This document shows, in pieces, positions 8,856 through 15,897 of a stretch of DNA of 41,681 nt. The DNA comes from Desulfosarcinaceae bacterium. GTDB taxonomy: Bacteria > Desulfobacterota > Desulfobacteria > Desulfobacterales > Desulfosarcinaceae. Below the pieces are notes generated by a model that was not told the DNA's origin, searched no databases, and saw nothing but the letters and a program-made list of their open reading frames with translations. The number at the start of each line of letters is the position of its first letter. Positions within the stretch are counted from its first letter, which is position 1. Position numbers and translations under genes: made by a program. The DNA lies in the NCBI GenBank assembly GCA_030066015.1, contig JASJCL010000051.1, positions 1 through 41,681 of the forward strand, written 5' to 3'.

Positions 8856-8955
8856 TTCCCAGCGTCAGTGGGCCTGGTTCGTCGCCCTGTGGGTGATCGG
8901 CCTGGCTGCTACCTTCGTGCTCGCCGGGGTCTTCCGTTGGGTCGTACGCCTATAG
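8839..8955 (+). CDS. Small single-pass membrane protein of the bd oxidase operon (CydX/DUF2474-like)
   Basis: A 38-residue peptide, too short for ordinary gene finding, is encoded at the end of the cyd operon. It has a polar start (MKHLTDSQRQW), one hydrophobic helix (about residues 12-33, FVALWVIGLAATFVLAGVFRW) and ends VVRL. Small single-helix subunits of this size (CydX, or the DUF2474 type beside CIO-like oxidases) stabilise bd oxidases. The LW in the helix and the closing Arg fit the DUF2474 type best. Its ATG lies inside cydB (17 bp overlap) behind GGAAAGAG, and a strong terminator follows 43 bp after its stop. Confidence 0.8.
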   Translation: MKHLTDSQRQWAWFVALWVIGLAATFVLAGVFRWVVRL

Positions 8956-8997
8956 ACGACCGATCCCGGCCTGACAGGTTCTTCAAGCGCCGCTAAA

Positions 8998-9039
8998 ATC
9001 CCCCACCGGCTGAACAGCCGGTGGGGGATCTGCATTTTT
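8998..9039 (+). terminator. Rho-independent terminator of the cyd operon
   Basis: A perfect 15-bp stem (8998-9012 with 9015-9029; arm ATCCCCCACCGGCTG) is followed by CTGCATTTTT. It sits 43 bp after the small cyd peptide gene. Confidence 0.9.
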
Positions 9040-9079
9040 GGCGGGTGTGCTATTTAGTGGGCTGAGGTGCGTTTTGGGC

Positions 9080-9106
9080 CCGGTGATCGATCCGATCGAT
9101 CACCGG
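9080..9106. terminator. Palindromic hairpin, probable terminator of the radical SAM operon
   Basis: A perfect 12-bp stem (9080-9091 with 9095-9106; arm CCGGTGATCGAT) has a 3-base loop. It lies 20 bp past the stop of the repeat lipoprotein (minus strand) and between convergent operons. It has no strong T-run on the minus strand, so termination efficiency is uncertain. Confidence 0.55.
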
Positions 9107-9126
9107 CTGCTGAAAAACTGGTGGGG

Positions 9127-9477
9127 TTAGCTCCCCGAGTTGACAAAGTTGTTCCAGGGGGTGTTGCTCCACGGGTTGTTGCTCCAAGGCGTATTGCTCC
9201 AGGGGGTGTTGCTCCACGGGGTGTTGCCCCAGGGCGTATTACTCCAGGGGGTGTTGGACCAGGCGTTGTCGCTCCACGGGGTTGTATTGTTCCAGGCGTC
9301 GTTGCTCCATGGGGTTGCGTTGTTCCAGACGTTGTTGTTCCAGATGTTGTTGTCCCATGGGGCCGTGTTGTTCCACGGGATGTGACTCCAGGGTTGATTG
9401 GTCCAGAGGGTGTTGCTCCAGGGAGCGCTGTTGGACCATGGGGCGCCGTTGCTCCACGGTGTGCTATTGCTCCACTC
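9127..9477 (-). repeat. Tandem 15/18-bp coding repeats (W-x-N-x-P tail)
   Basis: This is the in-frame repeat tract encoding residues 414-529 of the lipoprotein. The commonest unit is WSNTP (15 bp), with 6-residue variants such as WSNGAP. It contains 21 Trp triads: 19 W-x-N, one WSH and one WSD. The units nearest the C-terminus (9130-9260) are almost identical in DNA, while those further in have diverged, which suggests growth by unit duplication at the 3' end. Confidence 0.9.
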
Positions 9478-10716
9478 GCTCTCCTCCCAAAGTCCGGCGC
9501 TGAGGGTCTCCAGCAGATCGACGCTGTCTTGGGTAACGAGCCGCCGAAGCGCTTCATGGGAATCGGAGGTTGCACAGATCAGGCGCTCGTTGAGGGCGTA
9601 GTGCCCCTGGTTCAACAAAAGGTTGGCGTACCAGTTGACGCCTTTGGCAATCCAATCCGGTTCCGCCTGTTGGGTGGTGAGCAGACGCATGCAGTTCCCG
9701 GTGACACACATGCAAGCTGCGGGTACCAGCGCCGTGGCAAGGGCCGCCACCGCGGCACTGCAGGCACTTCGCTCTTCGCGATCGCGGGTCATAACGAGAA
9801 AGGCACCCGGCAGCGCATACCCCAACAGGGCGGTCAAACCTTTGATCACCCGGGAACCACTGGTGGGGAAGGCATCCAGGAAGGGATTCTGCAGACCGCT
9901 CGGCAGCTGACGCTGCAGATGGTCCAGCAAACGCTCGGCCAGGTTCATGTCTTCGGGCAGCAGCGGGTAGGTGCTGCCGTCGATCACCACGACCTCGGCG
10001 ACCCGGTCCGAGTACAAGGTGTCCAAGAGCGTCTCCAGGGCCGCTGTCCCTGTCGCCGTCGGCGTGATCATCTTGTTCCACAGATCCAGCAGGGCCTCAT
10101 CGGCGAACAGATTGACGCGATCCGCGTCCAGCGCCGCCAGTTCCGCCTGGGTCTCATCCAAAAGAGCCAGCAAGTCCGCCCCGTTACCCGGCGCGGCGCC
10201 ATCCTGGGTGACGGTGAGAAAGGCGTGCCCCCTCTCCCTTCCGCTCACGGCGAGACGCACCCTGACGTTGCGGGCATCGAAATAGGTGCCACCAAGGTCC
10301 TCCACCATGGGTGGCGTTGGCACGGCGATTCGATGATGGGCGAAATAGAGCGGCCGCAGGCCGTACGCCACCGCCCCATCCACTTCCACCACCACGCTGT
10401 AGATGTCCTCCGGGAGCACGCCGGTAGCGGGCGCTTCACTGCAGCCGATTTCCAACAGGCGGCCGGGTGTCACCTCCGTCGGATCGAGACTTAGGCCGGG
10501 GTCGGGAGCGGCGTCCGCCCATTCATTGCCGCCGTCTCCGCCCCCGCCTCCGCCGCCGCAGCCGGCCAAGGGAGCAGAGAAGCCTGCCGCCAGCAGAGCG
10601 AAGGTGGAGTAGTGGACGAATTCCCGCCGGGTAAGTTTCTGTGGCGCCCGGGGTGGACGGCGCTCGCCGTCATCGTTCGACGGTTGCGCAATGGACCCTC
10701 TGTTGGGGTGCCTCAT
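9127..10716 (-). CDS. Tat-exported lipoprotein with a C-terminal Trp-x-Asn repeat tail; candidate radical SAM substrate
   Basis: A 529-residue protein starts at 10716 behind AAGGAGG (5-base spacing). Residues 28-53 form a Tat signal with twin arginine (LTRREF, R30/R31), a hydrophobic stretch and a lipobox ending APLAGC (Cys53). Seven glycines follow. Residues about 70-410 form an unrecognised globular part with a beta-rich first section and a helical second section. Residues 414-529 are a low-complexity tail in which Trp recurs every 3-7 residues, nearly all as W-(S/N/T/G/D)-N. It lies last in an operon with two radical SAM genes and overlaps the SPASM-type one by 47 bp. It is probably the peptide substrate of those enzymes, anchored outside the inner membrane after modification. 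I know no named family for it. Confidence 0.8.
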   Translation of the reverse strand: MRHPNRGSIAQPSNDDGERRPPRAPQKLTRREFVHYSTFALLAAGFSAPLAGCGGGGGGGDGGNEWADAAPDPGLSLDPTEVTPGRLLEIGCSEAPATGVLPEDIYSVVVEVDGAVAYGLRPLYFAHHRIAVPTPPMVEDLGGTYFDARNVRVRLAVSGRERGHAFLTVTQDGAAPGNGADLLALLDETQAELAALDADRVNLFADEALLDLWNKMITPTATGTAALETLLDTLYSDRVAEVVVIDGSTYPLLPEDMNLAERLLDHLQRQLPSGLQNPFLDAFPTSGSRVIKGLTALLGYALPGAFLVMTRDREERSACSAAVAALATALVPAACMCVTGNCMRLLTTQQAEPDWIAKGVNWYANLLLNQGHYALNERLICATSDSHEALRRLVTQDSVDLLETLSAGLWEESEWSNSTPWSNGAPWSNSAPWSNTLWTNQPWSHIPWNNTAPWDNNIWNNNVWNNATPWSNDAWNNTTPWSDNAWSNTPWSNTPWGNTPWSNTPWSNTPWSNNPWSNTPWNNFVNSGS

Positions 10717-11845
10717 CGTTGCCTCCTTGCAGTGATTTGCCGCGTACCCACATCGCCACCCGCCCGAACAGGTGGCGGTAAGCGGCACAGTAGGGATCCT
10801 TCTCGGTGATGTTGCCGAAGCGACCATAGCTGCGGATAATGCATCCACCAAAGCAGATGCCCAAATAGGGGCAGTCCGCGCAGTCGCCGGTCAGGATACT
10901 TTCGATGCGATGCTGGAACTGGGACCGGATGGGATGCTGGGCGATCTCTTCGAGGGATTGACGCTGCAGATTTCCGAAGCTGAATTCGGGCAAACTGGTA
11001 ACCCAGCAATCGCAGAGGCCTACACTGCTGTCAGGGCCGACAGTGAAGAAACGATCGGCGCAGGCGCCACTCCAGATACAATTGCAGCGCGACGGCCGCG
11101 GTGCGTAGGCAAAGGCGTCGAGCAGTTCGTTGAAGGGATTGATATCCAGGCGTTGCCGCCATCCATTGCGAGGATCCACCCACGTGTCAAAGAGATCGCC
11201 CAGGAATCTCCCTAAAGCGTATGAATCAATATAATAATCAACATATCGGTTGGTTATAGATTTTATACTGAACGGATAGTTTAACTGCATCTGACCGATT
11301 CCCATCTCGTTGGCGTAGAATTCGAGGAATCGCTGAGGGCCTATCCGCAGGCTGCCCTCATTGAGGACCGCAATCACGCTGACATTGATCCCATCGGCGC
11401 GCGCGCGCTGAAAGGCCCGCTGCCAAACGCGATTGAAGCGATGGCCGTAGATGCCCCGAAATCCGCGGTAGAGGCTCGGATAATCGAGGGAGGAACCGAT
11501 TGCGTTGTTGAAGATTCGCTTTATCAGCGGACGCCATCGGCGGGTGTAGGCGACGAGGTTGCTCTGGAGCCGGTGGCGGATCTGGATGGAAGACCCATGG
11601 AATACCGTTTCCGCGATGGCCGCCATCTCCTCGAACCACTCGATGCCGAGGGTCATCACCTCCCCCCCCTGCCAATAGAGGACCAGGCGTCTCACCCCCT
11701 GCCGCTCGGCATACTCCCGCAGACGGTCCATGACGATTCGCAGTTCCGTCAAGGTCATGATCCGCTCGGTGCGCGTTTCGAAACAATGCCGGCAGGCCAG
11801 ATTGCAGCGCGTCGTGGGCACCATAATGATGTTGAGGGCGTCCAT
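10670..11845 (-). CDS. Radical SAM/SPASM protein, probable peptide maturase
   Basis: A 391-residue enzyme. Residues 14-21 (CNLACRHC) are the CxxxCxxC motif that binds the [4Fe-4S] cluster and S-adenosylmethionine, and YWQGGE at 57-62 is the SAM-binding GGE motif. The C-terminal third carries a SPASM-type cysteine set: C254, C256, C262, C278, C280, C322, C325, C331, C335 and C353, enough for two auxiliary clusters. This layout is that of peptide-modifying radical SAM enzymes and anaerobic sulfatase maturases. No sulfatase is nearby, but the W-x-N repeat lipoprotein gene overlaps its 3' end by 47 bp. Its ATG shares one base with the stop of the upstream radical SAM gene (TGATG). The likely role is crosslinking or otherwise modifying the repeat tail. 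Confidence 0.85.
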   Translation of the reverse strand: MDALNIIMVPTTRCNLACRHCFETRTERIMTLTELRIVMDRLREYAERQGVRRLVLYWQGGEVMTLGIEWFEEMAAIAETVFHGSSIQIRHRLQSNLVAYTRRWRPLIKRIFNNAIGSSLDYPSLYRGFRGIYGHRFNRVWQRAFQRARADGINVSVIAVLNEGSLRIGPQRFLEFYANEMGIGQMQLNYPFSIKSITNRYVDYYIDSYALGRFLGDLFDTWVDPRNGWRQRLDINPFNELLDAFAYAPRPSRCNCIWSGACADRFFTVGPDSSVGLCDCWVTSLPEFSFGNLQRQSLEEIAQHPIRSQFQHRIESILTGDCADCPYLGICFGGCIIRSYGRFGNITEKDPYCAAYRHLFGRVAMWVRGKSLQGGNDEAPQQRVHCATVER

Positions 11846-13821
11846 CACTGCTCCCCTCCCACTGGTTGTCGAGGGGGCCCGTCGCATGCTGCAGCGGTCT
11901 GCACATCATCCGGTGCATCGGTCGGGCCGCCCCTCTGGCGTCGCGGGAGATGGGAAAGCCCCTTTGCTGAGAATTGGCGTGGATGGAACTCAGACGCCCC
12001 CCGCAGTTGAAGGTAGTGGCGGTCCACCCCGCAGCAGAGGTCCCTGGCGACACATTTCCGGCGCTGACAGCGGTCGGGAATTCGGTTGTTGCCAAAATTG
12101 AGGCCGGTGGCCACCTGTTTGGCACCCTGTGCATCGAGGTGTGCCAGTTGGGAGGGGCGGTCCACTGGACGGATGCCAGCGGGTGATTGACACGGCGGTA
12201 GATTATCGAGTGCGGCCCGAGGATAGCCGGCCCAGTTGATCCGGTCCAGCGCCGCTTTAATCTCGCCATAGGTGGCCAGTAGCGCCGTGTGCGCCAGGGC
12301 GCTGCCGGACCACTCTGGAAAGGAGAGCGTTTGGGGCATGGTGGCCACCCGGCGCCCCAACTCCAGCAGATCCTCGATCTGGGACAGATTGGCACGCACC
12401 AGGCAAGCGTTGAGACCGATGTCAACGCCCAGATCGCGGGCATGCTGCAGGCTCGCTGACAGACGCTCGAAACTGCCTTCGCGGCGGACGATCTGGTCGT
12501 GGGTGGCCCCGATACCGTGCATGGAAAAGACGATGCCGACGGTGCCGGCTGATTTCAGCCGCGACAGCAGATCGGGTGATAGAGCGGTACCATTGGTGGT
12601 GATGATTCGCTCCTGAATACCGGCAGCGGCGGCGGCGGCGATGAATTCCGGCAGCCGCGGATGATGGGTCGGTTCCCCCTCCCCTGAGAAGATCAGCGTG
12701 GAAACGCCCCTTGCACCGCATCGTTCGATGAAGGTCTCGATCGCCGCGTCGCTGAGGGTGGCGCCCAGCGCCCGCTTTTGGGATGGTGCGCAAAAGATGC
12801 AGGCGTTCTGGCAGGGTGCCGGGATCAGGACAATGGCGGTGGTGTGCTCACGCGCGCGCTCCTGTTGACCGGTCGTCGGACCGGGCTTGGCCGGCACCTT
12901 ACGACGGAAGTTGGTCTCAAGATCCCCGCGGTGGTGATGGTCCAAGCGGCGGTAGGTCTCGTTGAGACCATTGGCGTGCGTGCGCAACACCGCAATGAAC
13001 TCGGTGAAAGCCTTGCACGCCAGCAGCGACCCCGAAGAGCGCGGTCGATCGGCGCGCAGATAGCCGGCACATAGAGGTTGGACACGGCACACGGCACAGC
13101 GGGTATCCAAGCGAAACCCGCCGGATTGCCACCTGCGCAGCGACCGGTAGAGATCCGAGGTGTGCCACGCCTGAGGGCGGTCCGCCACCTGGCCGAAATA
13201 GCACTGCCGCTTCGCCCAGCGCTCCGAAAGGGTGACCTGACCCGCATCACTCAGATACAGATAGCGCCCCAACCGTTCTCTTCCCAGCTCCCAGAGGGTG
13301 GGCGCCCCGGCAGGGCTGAGGCAGGCGCGCAAGAGATCGAAAAAGGGCTGCACCGGCGTCTTAATGAAGGGGGAGAAGAGCAGGCGTTCGGCCAGATCTC
13401 GCATGGCGTCGGCATCCTGGCGGGTCCATACGCCGGGCGTCACCTCCACGGGCAGTTGCAGACTGGCCAGGAATTGAACGCTCCGTGCCAATGACGTTTC
13501 GCAGCGGCACAGGACCAGGGTGGGCCGCAGTCTGCTGAGGAGGGCGCGGCTTCGATGCAGTTCGCCGAGTTGGGCGTCATCCACGAGAAGCCTCAACGGT
13601 GTCCAGGGGCCTTTTCTTGTGGCAAACGGCGCCAGATCTCTTAGATGGGGCAGCTCGAAGATGCGGGCGGCGCGACCGGCTGCCGAAGTGGCGGAGCCGG
13701 GATCGGCAAGCGCCTCAAACGGATACCCTGAGGTCGGCGTACCGCCGGGAAGGCGGATCAGGTGGCTTTGGGCGAGTCCCTGCCAGCAACTTCCCAATGG
13801 CCGGTGCACCTGGATCACCAT
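11845..13821 (-). CDS. Two-part radical SAM protein: SPASM-like N-terminal half fused to a radical SAM domain
   Basis: A 658-residue protein reads from an ATG at 13821 with GGAGGG upstream; a frame extension to 13926 has no such signal. The C-terminal half holds a full radical SAM core: CQNACIFC with C337, C341 and C344, GEGEP at about 380-384 in place of GGEP, and FSMHG in the barrel. Further cysteines follow near the end (CQRRKCVARDLCC). The N-terminal half has no CxxxCxxC but ends in a SPASM-like set (CAVCRVQPLCAGY, C242, C245, C251, and C269), as if it were a degenerate radical SAM/SPASM protein. It is the first gene of the operon with the SPASM protein and the repeat lipoprotein. It recalls two-enzyme systems such as HxsB/HxsC, without clear identity to either. 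Confidence 0.8.
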   Translation of the reverse strand: MVIQVHRPLGSCWQGLAQSHLIRLPGGTPTSGYPFEALADPGSATSAAGRAARIFELPHLRDLAPFATRKGPWTPLRLLVDDAQLGELHRSRALLSRLRPTLVLCRCETSLARSVQFLASLQLPVEVTPGVWTRQDADAMRDLAERLLFSPFIKTPVQPFFDLLRACLSPAGAPTLWELGRERLGRYLYLSDAGQVTLSERWAKRQCYFGQVADRPQAWHTSDLYRSLRRWQSGGFRLDTRCAVCRVQPLCAGYLRADRPRSSGSLLACKAFTEFIAVLRTHANGLNETYRRLDHHHRGDLETNFRRKVPAKPGPTTGQQERAREHTTAIVLIPAPCQNACIFCAPSQKRALGATLSDAAIETFIERCGARGVSTLIFSGEGEPTHHPRLPEFIAAAAAAGIQERIITTNGTALSPDLLSRLKSAGTVGIVFSMHGIGATHDQIVRREGSFERLSASLQHARDLGVDIGLNACLVRANLSQIEDLLELGRRVATMPQTLSFPEWSGSALAHTALLATYGEIKAALDRINWAGYPRAALDNLPPCQSPAGIRPVDRPSQLAHLDAQGAKQVATGLNFGNNRIPDRCQRRKCVARDLCCGVDRHYLQLRGASEFHPRQFSAKGLSHLPRRQRGGPTDAPDDVQTAAACDGPPRQPVGGEQ

Positions 13822-14260
13822 CCGCACCACCCTCCCCCCCGGATGCCCATGGGAAAGTGCGACGTGGCAGGTAAATCCAATAAAAAAACCATCACCAGCG
13901 GACTCCCCTGAAGATGATGGCGGCATGGATGTTTGGGATCGACGCGCTCATTTTCGCCCAGTTCCGTCAACGTCCGAGTGCAATCGTCGTGCATTCCAGC
14001 GGCGGGATGGCGGTGCCACCGCTGGAGTCGAAGGCTTGCCGAGCGAACGCTGCGGGCAAATGAAATGAGACTCTATCGAATGATATCTTGTTAATTAATG
14101 AATTTTATTTTGTCAACCGTCGCGCGATTCATCCGCCCTCCCCGCCGTCCCAGTTGCACACCGGATGAGCCCAGCTTGTCTCGCCGGTCATGGATCTCGG
14201 CATTCTGGCGCAGGCACTAATAGGCCGGTCTGCGGCGCGCCAGCCCGGCATCGTGTCGCC
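13822..14260. other. Long intergenic region upstream of the radical SAM operon
   Basis: There is no supported gene in these 439 bp. The part at 14073-14125 is strongly AT-rich and contains the candidate promoter. If that promoter is used, the operon has a leader of about 260 bases. No known riboswitch was recognised in it. Confidence 0.5.
14088..14116 (-). promoter_or_regulatory. Candidate promoter of the radical SAM operon
   Basis: On the minus strand TTGACA (14116-14111) is a perfect -35 box, followed after 17 bases by TAACAA (14093-14088), a weak -10 box, inside an AT-rich tract. Confidence 0.4.
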
Positions 14261-14294
14261 AAAAGAGATGCCCCCGCCGAAGCGGGGGCATCTT
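14261..14294 (-). terminator. Rho-independent terminator of the alanine symporter gene
   Basis: An 11-bp perfect stem (14267-14277 with 14282-14292; arm GATGCCCCCGC) with a 4-base loop is followed on the minus strand by CTCTTTT. It lies 43 bp after the symporter stop codon. Confidence 0.88.
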
Positions 14295-14335
14295 GATCAT
14301 CAATTGGGGAATGGTGGTTCGTGTGGAAATAGGGC

Positions 14336-15724
14336 TTAGTCCACCTGCTCGATTTCCGGCGAGGCGCCGGCTTCGTAGTTCCTGAGCATGGCAAAGATCA
14401 TGGGTGAGAGACCCACCAGGGCGATGAGGTTGGGAATCGCCATGAGACCATTGAAGGCGTCGGACAGATTCCAAACCAGGTTGAGGGGAACGGTGGCACC
14501 CACGAGGACCAGCAGCACCCAAACCCATTTATACACCGCAACGGCGCCGAGACCGGCGATATATTCGAGGCATTTTGAGCCGTAGTAGTACCAGCCCAGA
14601 ATGGTGGAGAAGGCGAAAAAGATCAGACCGAAGGTCACCACGAAGCCCCCCAGACCGGGCATACTTTGGCTGAAGGCGGTGGAGGTCAGAGCGGCACCCG
14701 ACAGGCCCTCGCTGACACTCATGAGGCCGGTGCTGTCAAAGGAGAGCAGGCCGGAGACCAGGATCACGAGCGCCGTCATGGTACAGACGATGAGGGTGTC
14801 GATGAAGGAACCCAGGGAGGCGATGATGCCCTGCACCACCGGGTCCTTGATCTTGGAAGCGGCGTGGGCGATGGGGGCGCTGCCCAGACCGGCCTCATTG
14901 GAGAAGACACCGCGGGCGACGCCGAAGCGAATGACGGTGCCGATCAAGCCGCCGCCCACCGCTTTGGCGGAAAAAGCGTTGCTGAAGATCAGACCGAAGG
15001 CTTCAGGAATGTAGGCACCCTTGGCCACCAAGACGATGAGGCTGCCGAGGATGTAGATGGCGGCCATGCCGGGCACGATCTTGGAGGTTACTTTGGCGAT
15101 GCTCTTGATGCCCCCGATAATCACCAGGGCCGTGGCGACGGCGATGATGACGCCCGTGATCCAGGGGGCGATGCCCAGGGAGTTCTTGATGGCGGCGGCC
15201 ACCGAGTTGGACTGCACCATGTTGCCGATGCCGAAGGAGGCCACGAAGCCGAAAAGGGCGAAGCTCCACCCCAGCCAGGCCCAGTTGCCGCCGAAGCGCT
15301 CCTGCATGCCGTGCTTGATATAGTACATGGGACCGCCGGACTGTTCGCCGGCCTCATTGGTGACGCGGTATTTCACGGCCAGCACGGCCTCACCGAATTT
15401 CACGGAACCGCCGAAGGCGCCGGTGACCCACATCCAGAAGACCGCTCCGGGGCCACCCGAGGCAATGGCCGTGGCGACGCCGGCGATGTTTCCCGTGCCG
15501 ATGGTGGCGGAGAGCGAGGTCATCAGGGCCTGAAACGGGGTGATGTCGCCGTCTCCGGTGTGGTCCTTGGATACGAGCAGGCGGAAGGCATGAAAGAGTT
15601 TACGGAACTGGACGACACGCGTCCCTAGCGTCAGCAGCACACCGGTACCCACGAGCAAAATGATCATGATGGGTCCCCAGGCAAAGCTGCCGATCGTACC
15701 AATTAAGCTGTTCAGAGCCTCCAT
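14336..15724 (-). CDS. Sodium:alanine (AGCS family) symporter
   Basis: A 462-residue integral membrane protein with about ten to twelve helices. The family signatures are clear: GPIMIILLVGTGVLLTLGTR at the N-terminus, SLSATIGTGNIAGVATAI (about residues 69-86), and GVARGVFSNEAGLGSAPIAH (about 269-288). AGCS carriers import alanine or glycine with sodium. The start at 15724 has AAAGGA upstream. It is 173 bp downstream of ald in the same direction, so uptake and oxidation of alanine are encoded together. A stable hairpin lies in that gap. Confidence 0.93.
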   Translation of the reverse strand: MEALNSLIGTIGSFAWGPIMIILLVGTGVLLTLGTRVVQFRKLFHAFRLLVSKDHTGDGDITPFQALMTSLSATIGTGNIAGVATAIASGGPGAVFWMWVTGAFGGSVKFGEAVLAVKYRVTNEAGEQSGGPMYYIKHGMQERFGGNWAWLGWSFALFGFVASFGIGNMVQSNSVAAAIKNSLGIAPWITGVIIAVATALVIIGGIKSIAKVTSKIVPGMAAIYILGSLIVLVAKGAYIPEAFGLIFSNAFSAKAVGGGLIGTVIRFGVARGVFSNEAGLGSAPIAHAASKIKDPVVQGIIASLGSFIDTLIVCTMTALVILVSGLLSFDSTGLMSVSEGLSGAALTSTAFSQSMPGLGGFVVTFGLIFFAFSTILGWYYYGSKCLEYIAGLGAVAVYKWVWVLLVLVGATVPLNLVWNLSDAFNGLMAIPNLIALVGLSPMIFAMLRNYEAGASPEIEQVD

Positions 15725-15836
15725 TGAAACCGTCCTTTCATGTTTACCAAATTATCCATAGCAGAGATCGAGGGCCGTTGCGGTTACGCGATGCAGCCGG
15801 TCAGGTCGTCGTTTCGAAACAGCGGGCGGTGAGGGA

Positions 15837-15877
15837 TCCGGCAGATCCGCGGTGCAGGTAGTTGCGGATCTGCCGGA
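15837..15877 (-). repeat. Intercistronic hairpin between ald and the alanine symporter
   Basis: A perfect 14-bp stem (15837-15850 with 15864-15877; arm TCCGGCAGATCCGC) encloses a 13-base loop, 21 bp after the ald stop. No T-run follows on the minus strand, so it more likely stabilises the ald message or tunes symporter expression than fully terminates. Confidence 0.6.
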
Positions 15878-15897
15878 GAGCGGAGTGTTCGCTGGAA

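Noticed and set aside
9140-9470. CRISPR-like or noncoding minisatellite array
   Set aside because: The 15/18-bp units are contiguous without spacers and keep the reading frame of the lipoprotein.
9067-10494. Long plus-strand open frame opposite the repeat lipoprotein
   Set aside because: It is the mirror of the repeat gene (Val/Gly/Pro repeats), has no ribosome binding site and no domain, while the minus strand has a signal peptide, lipobox and operon context.
10670-11845. Anaerobic sulfatase maturase
   Set aside because: The SPASM layout would allow it, but no sulfatase gene is present and the gene overlaps the W-x-N lipoprotein gene.
11845-13821. Identification of the two radical SAM genes as HxsB and HxsC
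   Set aside because: The two-enzyme layout is similar, but the substrate has no His-x-Ser repeats, no HxsD is present and the motifs around the clusters do not clearly match.
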